Notes under the pieces: generated by a model
The model's input: the letters and a program-made list of their open reading frames with translations, nothing else
Told to the model about the DNA's origin: nothing
Databases searched by the model: none
Program-made: the position numbers and the translations under genes
Shown: one piece after another, positions 22,883 to 33,730 of the stretch
Layout: each line of letters begins with the position of its first letter
How positions within the stretch are numbered: the first letter of the stretch is position 1
Assembly (NCBI GenBank): GCA_963920765.1
Contig: OY987242.1
Location: forward strand, 37,658,002-37,722,001
DNA length: 64,000 nucleotides
Reading direction: 5' to 3'
Source of the DNA: Ulota crispa
Lineage: Eukaryota > Streptophyta > Bryopsida > Orthotrichales > Orthotrichaceae

Positions 22883-25800
22883 AAATAGCTTTGTCCTTCA
22901 CCAAAATTAAGTTTCATGGAATAGAATAAAAATCAAGATGGAATTACATGTGCATTATCTTTCAAAATTAAGTTTGAAATGAAATAAGAAACAAAGCAAC
23001 AAGTATATGTATATATATGAAAATTGAAGAACTATACTTTTCTAGTTTGAAAGGTAAATAAAGGTTTGATTGATTTGAAAGTGTTCAAGGAATAGCTTCT
23101 TTTCATTTGATAGGCAAAAGTATGAGATTAAAATATGTACCCCATTTTTTGAATGATTTATATTTTGGTTGGAGAAAATTTCACTTTCTTGTTAGTACTA
23201 AGATTTTGCAAGGGCTAATTTTAGTTTCATGATATGGGTAGCAAGTTTATATAAGAGCAATTACTTCAGGCTCTAGCATTACATAAAGTCAATGACCTAT
23301 AATAGCAATAGGTGAAGCAAATGAAGAGTGTAAAATTTACAATTATACAAAACTTCTTCAACTAATGTTAGTGGATTGTGTTACATATTGATGAATTAAT
23401 GTAAGGACCAATTTTAAAGTGATACATGAGTTTTAATTTTCTTTTATATTCTAATACATTTATGTAATGTTATCATATGCTATAGTTCTACATTTGAGTA
23501 TGAATAAGAAGAAGTCCCACTACAATACTACATTAGTAACCAAACCAATAGTGAAGATAAGTAAGCAACAATTATGTTACAAAAAAGAGAAGAGGAAGTG
23601 CTTACGTCACCTACTTGAAGTTGAAGTGCTTAGCAATGTAATTGGTGATGAGGCTGCTTGGCTTTTTGCTAAAAAAAGTAGATATTGCTTTTAGTTATAC
23701 AATAATCACACAATCTTAGCTCAAATCTTAGACAAACTCTTTTAGATTTGAGTGTCCAAAGACACAACTTAGAACCTCTAAAGGATCATTGCCCGCTTGG
23801 GGGACAAATGGGATTTTGGGCAAGTACCTACGGCCTCAATTTTTATCCTAATTTATTGAATTTTTTTTTGAAGATAGAAAAACACATCAACTTTTGGGGA
23901 ATATAAATTTTATTCCAATTGATGCCACGGAGAAAAAAATTATGCCCAAATAAGCACAAATTTGGGGACTCCATGCAGCAAAAAAATTCTTATAAAAACT
24001 TGAATTTGTTTATTTATTTATTTATTTATTTCTCAGAGATTATATCTTTGTCTACATTCCAAACTTTGATTCATTCCATTTGGACTAGTTATGAGAAAGT
24101 TATGGACAATCTTGTTTTTTGGGCAATTCAAGCATCTTCTTGAAAAAATAACTTATGAACTTCATTTTTGAATGGAGGTTTAACATTTTTTCAAATTTTT
24201 TTTTTTGGAGAGGGTGAAGTTTGCTTTCTAAAACAACCTCACCATTGGAATTATTGCGTTTCAATTCCATTGCAAGGTTATTAGCAATTTAAGTTTTTAT
24301 TCAATCTCATACCTTCTTCTGCCTAATGTTTTTTTTAAAGAATGAAAATTACTTATTTTTTATTTTGATTTTCCCAAGATTACCAACTCAATTACAAGAA
24401 GTGCTGACAAGGCATATTGCTTTATCAACTCTTTCTCATCTTTTTCAATTAATATATGATTTAAGAATTAAGATTGAATAAATTTATATGTTGCATATCT
24501 TTTGATAATTTTAATACTAATTGGCTTAGTACATTTAATCAATATATGCATGGAATACTTTGATAAAATAACTAAAAAAACATATGCATCTCAACCAAGA
24601 ATACTAATTAGCATACCTTGGAAAATGGTAAACATTAGTCATTTATGTTTGCCTCCAAATCCACACAAAAGCATTAAACACATCACTTTAAATAATGCAA
24701 TATACACAAAAATGAAGGGGATATTTGATTATAAAACTAACAAAATGAAAACAATGACAAATATCACTCTAATACTATATCTTATACAACATAATCATTT
24801 CATGGCTTGCAAAATAGTCCAACTATACTAGTTAACGATTTTAGCAAAATATGCAAAATGATAAAATATAATCATTCAAGAAATGGATCATTAGAAAAAA
24901 AACCCAACTTTGGGATCTAAGTCCTAAACACATAATTATCTCTATTACAAAGCATCAAGCGTTTATCTGTCATTGAAAATCTAAAAATTCTCTATCAATA
25001 TCAAAATTTTGAAATTCTCTATTAAAGGAGAAGGAGAGGGAAAGGTAGGAAAAAAGGAGGTGAAAGTTCATTGGAAATTTGGGGGGGGCATGTAGACTAA
25101 AAGGGAGGGCATGGAGGGTGTAAAAAGAAGATAGAAAGAGAAAAGGATGGACTAGATGAATAGCTAAAAAAGAGGAAAAACAAGAAAACAAAGTGAGACT
25201 ATGCAATGCGCGGGCAATGCATAAGGTAGGTAGCTCAAAATTTGGCAGTTTAAGGGCTGATCTTCTTTTTCATGGCCTTTCCAAGACATGAAGATTTTTT
25301 GTCTGTTTTTTTAGAAAAAGAGAAATGAATGCTAAATGTAACACAATATTTTCTATATTTTTTGAAGCATTATTGAGTTGTTAATGACTTTTCAATTTTT
25401 TTTGTAATAGGCACCAAATAGTGATTCTAGGTCTCTCATAAACAGCTCCCTTGCATCTTATAAAAAGATGAGATAAAATCAAGGAGTGTGATTGGCTCTT
25501 GTAATAAAAAACACCTTTTATTTATTAGACTAAGAAGAATCCATTCAAAAACAATCTCATATCCATTCTTGGGCTACCTCTAAGACACATTATCTGTGAG
25601 GGGACACAATTTGAACTACCTACCTTACTTGTTGGCAAAAATGCTCAGATGTCTTTTCGGTGTTTATTTTGCCAACAAAATTTAATAAACCAAGCTAACT
25701 GAACTGGGACTTGTAGTGTAAGGGTGTGTCATAATGTGAATAGCTCCTAAAATTTTCAAATACTCCGTACGAGTCATGTTGAGGGTTCTGGCATTGTGAC

Positions 25801-25927
25801 ATGGCATGAGTTACTTCCGTCAATTGTCACTAGTGTCATCATACAATATACTACTAAAATCACATTTACATCATATCCTGACTTATGTAATATCACATAT
25901 TCACTCTTTTTGATATCATATTATTAA
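22883..25927. other. AT-rich intergenic DNA with repeat debris
   Basis: No gene is supported. A (TTTA)n microsatellite lies at about 24008-24033. From about 23768 a fragment carries CTAAAGGATCATTGCCC and GGGATTTTGGGCAAGTACCT, the inverted end of the piggyBac-like element at 47101-48033; its other end was not found. The open frame at 23467-23694 is Lys-rich and unrecognised. A G-run lies near 25081-25088. CACCAAATAGTG at 25411-25422 is a lone end like the MITE at 9240. Confidence 0.5.
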
Positions 25928-26283
25928 TCCTTAAAGGACGGATGGATCATCGTGGCTGGACTTGTCTGTAGTAGTATAGTGTTTTGTACACGGGCACCAG
26001 TAGTATTGCTTCAAAAAGTTGTAAAAGTTAATAGTGCACGGTGCCCTCATGAAAATTGCAAGAATGGCAGCTTGGGAGCTAAACCCATGTTTTTGAATCT
26101 TATCATAATTTAGGTTACAAAAAAAATGAATGCATCTCAAGAGGTATTTTTTTGTCTTCCATGATGAACCATGTGTTTAAGGTCACTTCTAAAAAAAATT
26201 AGATGAAAAACAACTTTATTCTAAATCAGAGAATCTTTTTTCAAAGTTGGAGGACGTTTTTTGTCTTTTTAGATGTTTAGGGG
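25928..26283. mobile_element. piggyBac-like short element, subfamily 2, copy 1
   Basis: The left end TCCTTAAAGGACG follows TTAA at 25924-25927; the right end TGTTTAGGGG precedes TTAA at 26284-26287. At 356 bp it lacks a transposase. It is closely similar along its whole length to 55178-55543 (shared GGGCAC-rich core, ATGAATGCATCTCAAGAGGT, TCTTCCATGATGAACCATGT). Confidence 0.8.
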
Positions 26284-26449
26284 TTAAAATCACCAAGACC
26301 TCTTTAATATCACATCTCAATTTTTGTAATATCACATCTTCAATGTCTATGATATTATCATATACATACAATTTGAAAACTTGATGAAATTTTTACTTTG
26401 CATTTAATCTAACCTATGAAAATTCTAATCAAATCCTAATGGTGAATGC

Positions 26450-27178
26450 ATAGCATAGCAAGTGTCAATTGTTAGTTTTTTTTAAAGACAAAAATTTCCT
26501 ATTTTGTTTCTTTTAAGGTCATTTTTTGTGTCACCTTATAAATTTTAATATAAAATTTGTATTAATATGAACCTTCTAGTGTTTACAATATTGTTGTAGA
26601 AGTGTAAAGTACTAACTTTGTTGGATTCTTGATAAGAACTAAATCTTGCATAGGCTAGGTTTAGTTTAACTTATTGAGCGTTGAGTAGAAATTGTCAATG
26701 AAAGGTTAACACAAGATCAAGATTGAGGTGAACTTGATAATGAAAGATCAAGCACAAGATCATGATCAAGTTGAGATTGATAATGAAAGGTCAACACAAG
26801 ATCCTGTAAAAAACAACTAGAATTTAGGGATCAAAATTGTCCTCATGCAAACAAGCAAAGTTGAACACCTAGTGCTTGAGCTATGTATCATTGTCATTGA
26901 CTCATCCTATAGTGTTGAACAATACTTGCCTCAAACCTCAAGTGATCTTTCAATAATTGCAATGACAATGTTATTGCAGCTTCTGTAATTTAAGCATTTT
27001 CAAAGAAAAACCACATTAATCTCACAATTTTAGGAGCTTAGGAAATTGACATACATATTGTTTTTTCTCCCTTTTAGTTGGTTTCCAATGCTTCTAATAT
27101 TGAATGACTTATGTTTTTTTTAAAGCCTTTTCAAAATGAAATCAATTGTGAGCTCGGAACGGTTCACTTTCTATTATA
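26450..27178 (+). repeat. Dispersed direct repeat, copy 1, with short internal tandem units
   Basis: Shares ordered blocks with about 27790-28600: TATGAACC...TGTTTA, GTTGGATTCTTGATAAGAAC, and repeated units around CAAGATCAAGATTGAGGTGA / AATGAAAGGTCA, ending near GTTCACTTTCT. The internal units of about 40-45 bp occur two to four times. No coding sequence or recognisable element ends were seen. Confidence 0.55.
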
Positions 27179-27182
27179 TTAA

Positions 27183-27762
27183 CCCCAAAAGGCTTTTGAT
27201 TAAGTTTTCATCAAAACTGCTCCAAATCTGCAGTTTCTACTACAAGTACCAAATTTTAGAAAAGAATAATTTTTGGACATATGTGATTGTCAAATTTGGT
27301 ATTACACTAGTATCAAAAGATGTGAAAAAAAATTCAGATATTTTTGCCATGTAGATTGTTGAAAATTGAGTAAAAAAAGGATTTCAAAGTTTGTTTTAGA
27401 GTAGAGAATTTAGAAATTGCTTGCCAACAAAAAGACCTCATAACTTTCATCTCATTGATCAAAATTGAATGATTCAAAGCTTCCCACATGTAATAAACCT
27501 CCCAAATGTTTCAATTTATTTCATTTTTTAAATAATTTTTTCTCTTTTGCCAAGATTGCTTGCCTTGGGAAAAAGCAATATATTAGGCCATAAAGTTTTA
27601 CTCATAAATCCAAATGTCATGAAACTTAGTGCATGTGAAAGATACTCCGTGTTCCTACCTTTTGTTAAAATTTTATCATAAAATAAGAAAAATGTCAATC
27701 ATAGGTACTTGCCCAAAATTGCTATATATGTTGCCAAAAAACAATGTTCAGGCCTTTAGGGG
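27183..27762. mobile_element. piggyBac-like element, 580 bp, TTAA on both sides
   Basis: The left end CCCCAAAAGGC follows TTAA (27179-27182); the right end GGCCTTTAGGGG precedes TTAA (27763-27766). The inside shares CATAACTTTCATCTCATT, GAATGATTCAAAGCTTCCCA and GGTACTTGCCCAAAAT with the larger element at 47101-48033. There is no intact transposase. Confidence 0.75.
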
Positions 27763-27789
27763 TTAAGATTCAAAAACAATTCTCCTTCT

Positions 27790-28600
27790 CTCAAAGAAAG
27801 TTAGCATTTTCCATCATTGTCACTAGTATTGTTCTTGTTTGAAAAAATATATTTTCCCTATTATTTTCCTCCAAAATTAGTTCTTGTACCACCTTGTAAT
27901 CTTCAATATTAAACTTTCATTGGTATGAACCCTTTAATGTTTATAACAATGTTGCTTTAGAAATGTAAAATACTATTTTCATTGAATTCCTGATAAGAAT
28001 TAAACTTAGCATAGGTCAAGGGTCCTTCTAACTCTTTGAGCATTGGATTGAAATGTCAATGAGAGGTCATCACAAGATTAAGATTGAGGTGAGCTTGACA
28101 TCTTGATGACTAAAGGTTAGGTACAAAATTATGATTGAGTTGAGCTTGATAATGAAAGGTCAAGCACAAGGTCAAGATTGAGTTGAGATTGACTATGAAA
28201 GGCTAGCACAAGATCAAGATTGAGTTGAGACTGACTATGAAAGGATAGCACAAAATCATATAAAGAAGTGTTAGAAATTTTAGGTTCAAAATGTCCTCAT
28301 GCAAGCATACAAGGTTGAACATCTCAGTTTTGAGCTGTGTATCATTATCATCAACTCATTCTGTAATCTTGTACCTACCTCAAACCTCTAGTGAATCTTC
28401 CATAATTGCCATGATGTTATTACTGTAATCTCCAAATGAACAACCTAAAATCCACAATATTAATTTTGAAGCTCAGAAAGTTTCCACTCTCTTGTGTACT
28501 TCTAGTATTGAGTGATTTGAGCTTCCTATTTAAAAACCTTTTCAAAGTTCAATCACTTGATTGTTCTTAATAGTTCACTTTCTTTTAAGATGGATGTTCT
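27790..28600 (+). repeat. Dispersed direct repeat, copy 2
   Basis: Diverged direct copy of 26450-27178 with more internal units (CACAAGATCAAGATTGAGTT type, about 28060-28260). The piggyBac-like element 27183-27762 sits between the two copies. Confidence 0.55.
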
Positions 28601-28640
28601 TCTAGGCCTAGGAGAACCTAATATTAAAACTTTTGATTCA

Positions 28641-28885
28641 ACATCATATTTGTTAAATCAAAAGAATGATGCATTTTGGGATTTTTGAATTTTGCATTTT
28701 TGAGAGTATTGTGATGATTTGTAGTGAATTTTATGATGATTTCCTTAAAAGATTACATCAATGATGTAGGATCTTGAAGGAATTAATATAAAGCTCACTT
28801 TAAATAGTCAAAATACTTACACAAATGTAAAAATCTGAAGTCTCAAAATGTATTATTTTTTCCAATTCAACGAATATGATATGAC
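28641..28885. mobile_element. ATTCATTAAWTTGGG-family MITE, interior type 2 (left end eroded)
   Basis: Type-2 interior (TTTTGGGATTTTTGAATTTT, GATGATTTCCTTAAAAGATT, CAATGATGTAGGATCTTGAA). The right end CCAATTCAACGAATATGAT is preserved; the left TTGGG block is disrupted. Confidence 0.7.
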
Positions 28886-29814
28886 ATCTCTCAAATTCTT
28901 TCTGCTCTTCTGAAGCAAACCCTAGGTTACCGTCCAAAACTATCACCAAACTTCGTTGAAAAGGCAGAATCGATTCTGATAGATTATGGGCGGCTAAGTA
29001 CAGAGTACGACACAAGTACCCATCCATGGGTTGGCAAACGCAATTACACACGAGGCAAGTGGGTACTGCTCAAACTATGACAGAAAGGAGACCTCCACTT
29101 GACAACTAACAAACAAAAACGTCACAATCTCTCCAAGGCTGGCAAGCAGCTCTCCCATGCAGACGAATCACTTGCAAAAGACGGCTTATTGCCAATGGAC
29201 CAGTCACCAAAAATCACGAAAATATCTATGTCTTAGGCACAGAAAGGTTTAAAAAGCCAAAGAAAATTTTGAAGTTACTGTATGTCTGTATGGTTCGTAG
29301 AATTACAGTAGTAACAGCACACACCTTGCAATGCAAGTGGGTCAAAATGATCACCAGTTTTTCTACATCCATCCCTTCCTTATTTTTATCCGTAATTCAA
29401 TCCAAAGTTACTGTCGTCATACAAAATCAGGAATCTCCTTACAGAATGTGGTGAAACTTTTGCTTCTCGGAGATTATTTTGGCGTTTTCTCCTTTCTTTT
29501 ATATACTTTGTTATATTGTTTTTTTTATAGTTTTGAGGTATTCAAGGCGTCCTTCCATGTGGGGGGGTGGGGGTAGGGGGTGGTTATGTAAAAGGAGGAT
29601 CAATTGTGGGTGGAAGATCCCAAGTCAAAATCTTTGAATATTGTATTTTGACACTTCGATGCAGAAGGGGTGCTGCAAATAAGCTTAGCCTTCACCAATA
29701 ATCAGCAAAAACAAGAAAGAAGCAAACGGAACCTCAAAACTAACTAATACATTGGCAATTTTCCACCAAAATGTGCTTGTCCCTCAAATTACTTCCCTGA
29801 ACACCAATTGGAAA
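28886..29814. other. Mixed-composition DNA upstream of HPP2
   Basis: 28886-29230 is more GC-rich than the surroundings but no gene was recognised. A G-rich tract lies at about 29560-29582. Short blocks here (AAGCTTAGCC, GAACCTCA, CACCAAAA) recur in order at about 30285-30365, which hints at an old duplication upstream of HPP2. Confidence 0.4.
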
Positions 29815-30130
29815 AAGGGAAAATTTCATGAATACCCCTGAAGTTTGCAATAATTTCATAGATACCCTAGCGTTTTCAGAAATTTCACAGATACCTTTGG
29901 ACCAAAGTTTTCAAGTGTTTTTTTGGTTGTGCATGCCATTTCCCTTCTCCCTTTGTGTGCACGTTACTTCTTTCTTGTTATGCATGCGCACAAGGGTAGA
30001 ATGGAAGTGGCATGCGCAACAAAAAAACAATTGAAAACTTTGGTACAAGGGTATCTGTGAAATTTCTGAAAACGCTAGTGTATCTGTGAAATTATTGCAA
30101 ACTTCAGGGATATCCATGAAATTTTCCCTT
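29815..30130. mobile_element. Palindromic MITE, AAGGGAAAATTTCATG family, copy 1
   Basis: About 125-bp arms are inverted copies (AAGGGAAAATTTCATGAATA at the left, its near-complement at the right end 30130). The centre is made of GCATGCC/GGCATGC and ACTTCTTTCTTG blocks. Each arm carries GAAATTTCTGAAAACGCTAG or its complement. The second copy is at 62667-62990. Confidence 0.85.
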
Positions 30131-30852
30131 GAACAAATCAGTTGTTATTTAGCACTTCTCCCAATCACCAATGCAGCATGGAAAGGAGTCAAAGGACGCT
30201 CTCAGTACGTGTACCAGGTAAGATTCTGACAAAAAAGCTGCTAGAGAAAGATCACTGATGACAATCCTCAGGAAACATCTGCTGGTAAGCTTAGCCTTGG
30301 TTGGGAAGTGCAACGAAGGGGGAACCTCACAGCTAATCACGCGATTTCATGGCTGTCACCAAAAACCACTCACTGCAAAACACCCGTGATTTCCAGTGCT
30401 GATTCAAACAAGCAGCGACAGGTACAGTACAAGGACAGCCAACAGTGGACACAGAATGACAGAACTGGCTGGATGCCAGCCCTCGCTTGCATTGGCACCG
30501 AACCAACTCCACCGAACCCTCGTCTCGTTCAAACCCTCCGGGCTTCTCCTCCCACGCCCTACATGACCTTCACAGCTCCCTTGTTTCTCCACATCGGCCT
30601 TCTCTTCATGATCTTGCGCATTCTCGCAGTGGCATTAAGCGTCTCTAATTCTCATTCGAAGCATTCCAATTTCCAAGTAGTGGCAAAACTAGTATTCTTG
30701 AATTCCTGGTCCAACAAGAAGTGGCAAAACGGTAGTATTGATCGTTAGAATTCTCATTCCAAGTAGTAGCAGAGCGGCATAGAGCGATCAGGAATTTGTA
30801 ATCGGATCAAGCACGTCATACGACTCTGGCGTTGTTGTCGCATTTAAACACA

Positions 30853-31386
30853 ATGGCAATGTCTATGCAGGAATTGTTCTATGATGAGAGTGAGCCTGTG
30901 TATTTTGTTCATTATGGACGGTCAAGCGGATCGTATCCGTATGCGAGTGCCATGGCGCCGGAGTGCCGGAGTCATCGCCGCATGGAGTTAAGCACGTTCG
31001 ACTTGATGGTGCCAATGTGCTGCAACCGGTGTGAGGACGAGGTGCGAGACGCGCTTCTTGCACTTGGAAGCGTCCGGGACGTGTTTTGCGACGCTCGCAA
31101 CCAGCGGGTGACTGTTACGGGATGCTTGGATCCTGCGCAAGCACTGAAGCAAGTGAGGCGGGTGAAGAGCGGCGCTACGTTCTGGTCGAGCTCGTACAGC
31201 ACGCACCGATACGAGCAAGACAACAACAGCAGGTCATTACAGAGATCGCGTCCTGGACGGTACGAGAATCGATCACGCAGCGACGGATACTCTCGGAGCT
31301 TGTGCCCTGCGTACAGAGACTCCACCGAGACGCATTACATCAACGTCAATCCAACGATTGCGACGCGTGTGGTGATGGAATGTTGA
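30853..31386 (+). CDS. Heavy-metal-associated (HMA) domain protein, HPP type, paralog 2
   Basis: Intronless, 177 residues from the ATG at 30853. An upstream in-frame ATG at 30832 exists, but MAMSMQELFY matches the start of paralog 1. The HMA domain starts at about residue 47 (STFDLMVPMCCNRCEDEV) with MxCxxC at Met55-Cys57-Cys60, followed by LGSVRDVFCDARNQRVTVTG and ALKQVRRVKSGATFW. The tail is nearly identical to paralog 1 (GRYENRS, DGYSRSLCPAYRDST, YINVNPTIATRV) and ends VVMEC, which is not a CaaX box. Compared with paralog 1 it gains about 9 residues before the HMA domain and lacks about 16 after it (the Gln/His/Tyr-rich linker). Same strand, about 10 kb apart, with related leaders: a tandem duplication later spread by transposon insertions. 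Metal specificity is unknown. Confidence 0.88.
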   Translation: MAMSMQELFYDESEPVYFVHYGRSSGSYPYASAMAPECRSHRRMELSTFDLMVPMCCNRCEDEVRDALLALGSVRDVFCDARNQRVTVTGCLDPAQALKQVRRVKSGATFWSSSYSTHRYEQDNNSRSLQRSRPGRYENRSRSDGYSRSLCPAYRDSTETHYINVNPTIATRVVMEC

Positions 31387-33474
31387 GTGATAGCTACACC
31401 TTGTACATATAGTTTAGAGTAAAATTGGCTGCGCATTGGAGCCGAATGAGATTGTTAATAGCGAAGAAAAGTTTTGACCGAATTAGCTAGAAGCCTCGCA
31501 ATCTTGTATGGCAAGCATGCTAATATTGTTTGAGCAGAGTGAAATTGTACTGCGCTCATTATTAGAGTTGAATCTATATTTGTTTTGATTCATTGAAGCT
31601 GGTTGAGGGATAATTGTCTCTACCATTTTTCTTTTCCGTTGATTTTTGGAGAGAGCCTTTTTTATGCATGACTGTATCTTGATAAACTGCTTCATAAATA
31701 GGTTTTAAGATTTTGGAAAATTTGTAGAATGCGAGGACAGGAATGCGGTTGTCGTGTGTGCGGAAGCCGAGAAAGTCTCGGAAGTCGCGGTTGAAGAATT
31801 ATTTAATAACAAATCCATTGCAGTTCGTTGGCTGTGGACCGAAGAGGAGGAGGCTTGGCATCGACAGAAACTACGCTGAGGAACTTGGAGTACTTACCTC
31901 ACTCGAAAAGCGAGTAAGAGTCTCCAGTAGCCGAGAGCTGCTTGTTTCAATGGATAAAACTTCTGGATTGACTTACATAAAATCAGATAAATAAATGGCA
32001 ATATGTTTTCTTCTTCAGATAGGCCTCAACATCTTGTAAATGTTGCGTGAACAAAAGCTTTTGTATTTTCAATTGCGCTTGTAGTTGTGAATGCGTACTA
32101 TCACTCTTGTCATCTAGAAAAGCAATGGCACATGGTAAAATTTTGTTCAAACAGTGTTTACACAAGGTAACGGTCTCACACAAATGCATTTTCCCGTTTG
32201 CGCCACTAATTACTCAAGCTCCACTCTTGTTCCCAATGGCTTAAACATGTGAATGCACTTTGGTGAGGCCCTTCAACCAAGCTTGCAAATAGGTAATAAA
32301 GGATTCATATTGGAACATTGTAAAGGATATCAACATGAAGGAATTGCATACATAATTAGATGAGGGTTGGGAGATCCAAATTAGTTATTTGACATATCCT
32401 TCTCATTCAAGTTATTTCAAAACCACCAAACCTTGGAGATTAGTCAACAATTTTGTAAGTGTTATGAAGATAATGTAATTATCCCTAAAATTTCTTCTTT
32501 TCCTCAATTACAATGGACCCTGTTGCAAAGAAAGTGAGATGAGGAGCAAGTTAGTTGAATAGACAATCAATGAGGATTACATGAAAGCTTATTTGAAACC
32601 ATGTAACTCTTGTTGTGCAAACTTGTTAGCCCTCTAAAGAAATAGCCAAACACTATGGTCACTTTTGTTTCCAAGCAAAACTTTGTAGGCAATTGTACAC
32701 AGTTTCTTACAAAGAAAACCATGTGGTACATCTAATGAAACTAGGGACCAAGTCATGACACAAACAAATTTAAGAATTTGCAACCTTATAGTCATGCGCT
32801 TGTTAGACTATGCAAGAGATAGCAAAAAGGAAAGCATAGTGTAGTAGAATTATGTCCTAAGATTGCAAAAATCACAAATTAAATGATTTTTGAATGAGGG
32901 AGTTATAGGAAGGACAAGAAGGTAGTGTTGGCAATACCATTGTGGAAGAGTCAATGTTGTGTGCCAACATTGCATCACAACTGGGAGAGGTTATGATTGA
33001 AAAAAAAAATCAAGCAATTGAAGAGCTCTTGCGTCCGCAAGCAATGCTCTCAAAAGACATTGAAAATGTTTTGAACAAGCTGTAGCACATTTATCTTGTA
33101 ATGCAAGAGATTGGTAAAAGTCAAAATCAAAAATCATAATTTATATGAGGATTTTATGAAAATTTGTTTGAGAATTTTTGTTGGCAAAATGTCAAGTGCC
33201 AACACTGTAAAATTCTTCAAGGTTGAAGGGCATATTATAGCACTCCAATACTTTATTTGAAATTCAACTCATGTGAATTCAATGTTGTTCCAAATGGATA
33301 TTCAACTTGATATCAAAATTGTGATTGTATGGTGTTGAATGTGCATTATAGATTCATTGAGATATGGCTTTCATGTGTTTTTGATGTTGATTACTTTTTC
33401 AAAACACTTTCAATGCACATTATTATTCTTTTTCAAATCTTTTTCATTTCAATGTTGGCCTGATGCATGTGTAT
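31387..33474. other. Intergenic DNA downstream of HPP2; one small unrecognised open frame
   Basis: An 83-codon basic open frame at 31743-31994 (rich in Arg/Lys/Ser, ATG in GC-moderate DNA) is possible but matches no family I know; it may be part of an unrecognised transcript. From about 32200 the DNA is AT-rich with no coding signal. Confidence 0.4.
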
Positions 33475-33730
33475 TACACAACATTTGTTAATTTGGGAAA
33501 AATGCTTTCCCAAAAAGGATTTTTGGGATAGTGAATTTGTATTTGTGAGAATATTTTGGTGATTTACAATGATTTTTTGATAATATCTTCAAAATATTTT
33601 AGTGGTGATGTAAGGTTTTGAAGAAATCATCATAAAATTCACTCTAAATCACTTAAAAACTTTTTAAAATGGAAAATTCAAAAGTCCCAAAATTAGGATT
33701 TTTTTCCCAAATTAACAAATATCACGTTAT
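33475..33730. mobile_element. ATTCATTAAWTTGGG-family MITE, interior type 2
   Basis: Ends TTGTTAATTTGGGAAAA and TTTTCCCAAATTAACAAA. The interior has GTGAGAATATTTTGGTGATT, GATGTAAGGTTTTGAAG and AAAAGTCCCAAAAT. A second CTTTCCCAAAA block just inside the left end is shared with 18992-19234. Confidence 0.8.

Noticed and set aside
26450-28600. The direct repeats as terminal repeats of an LTR retrotransposon
   Set aside because: No TG...CA ends, no primer-binding site or polypurine tract, strong divergence with internal tandem units, and only a TTAA-flanked DNA element between them.
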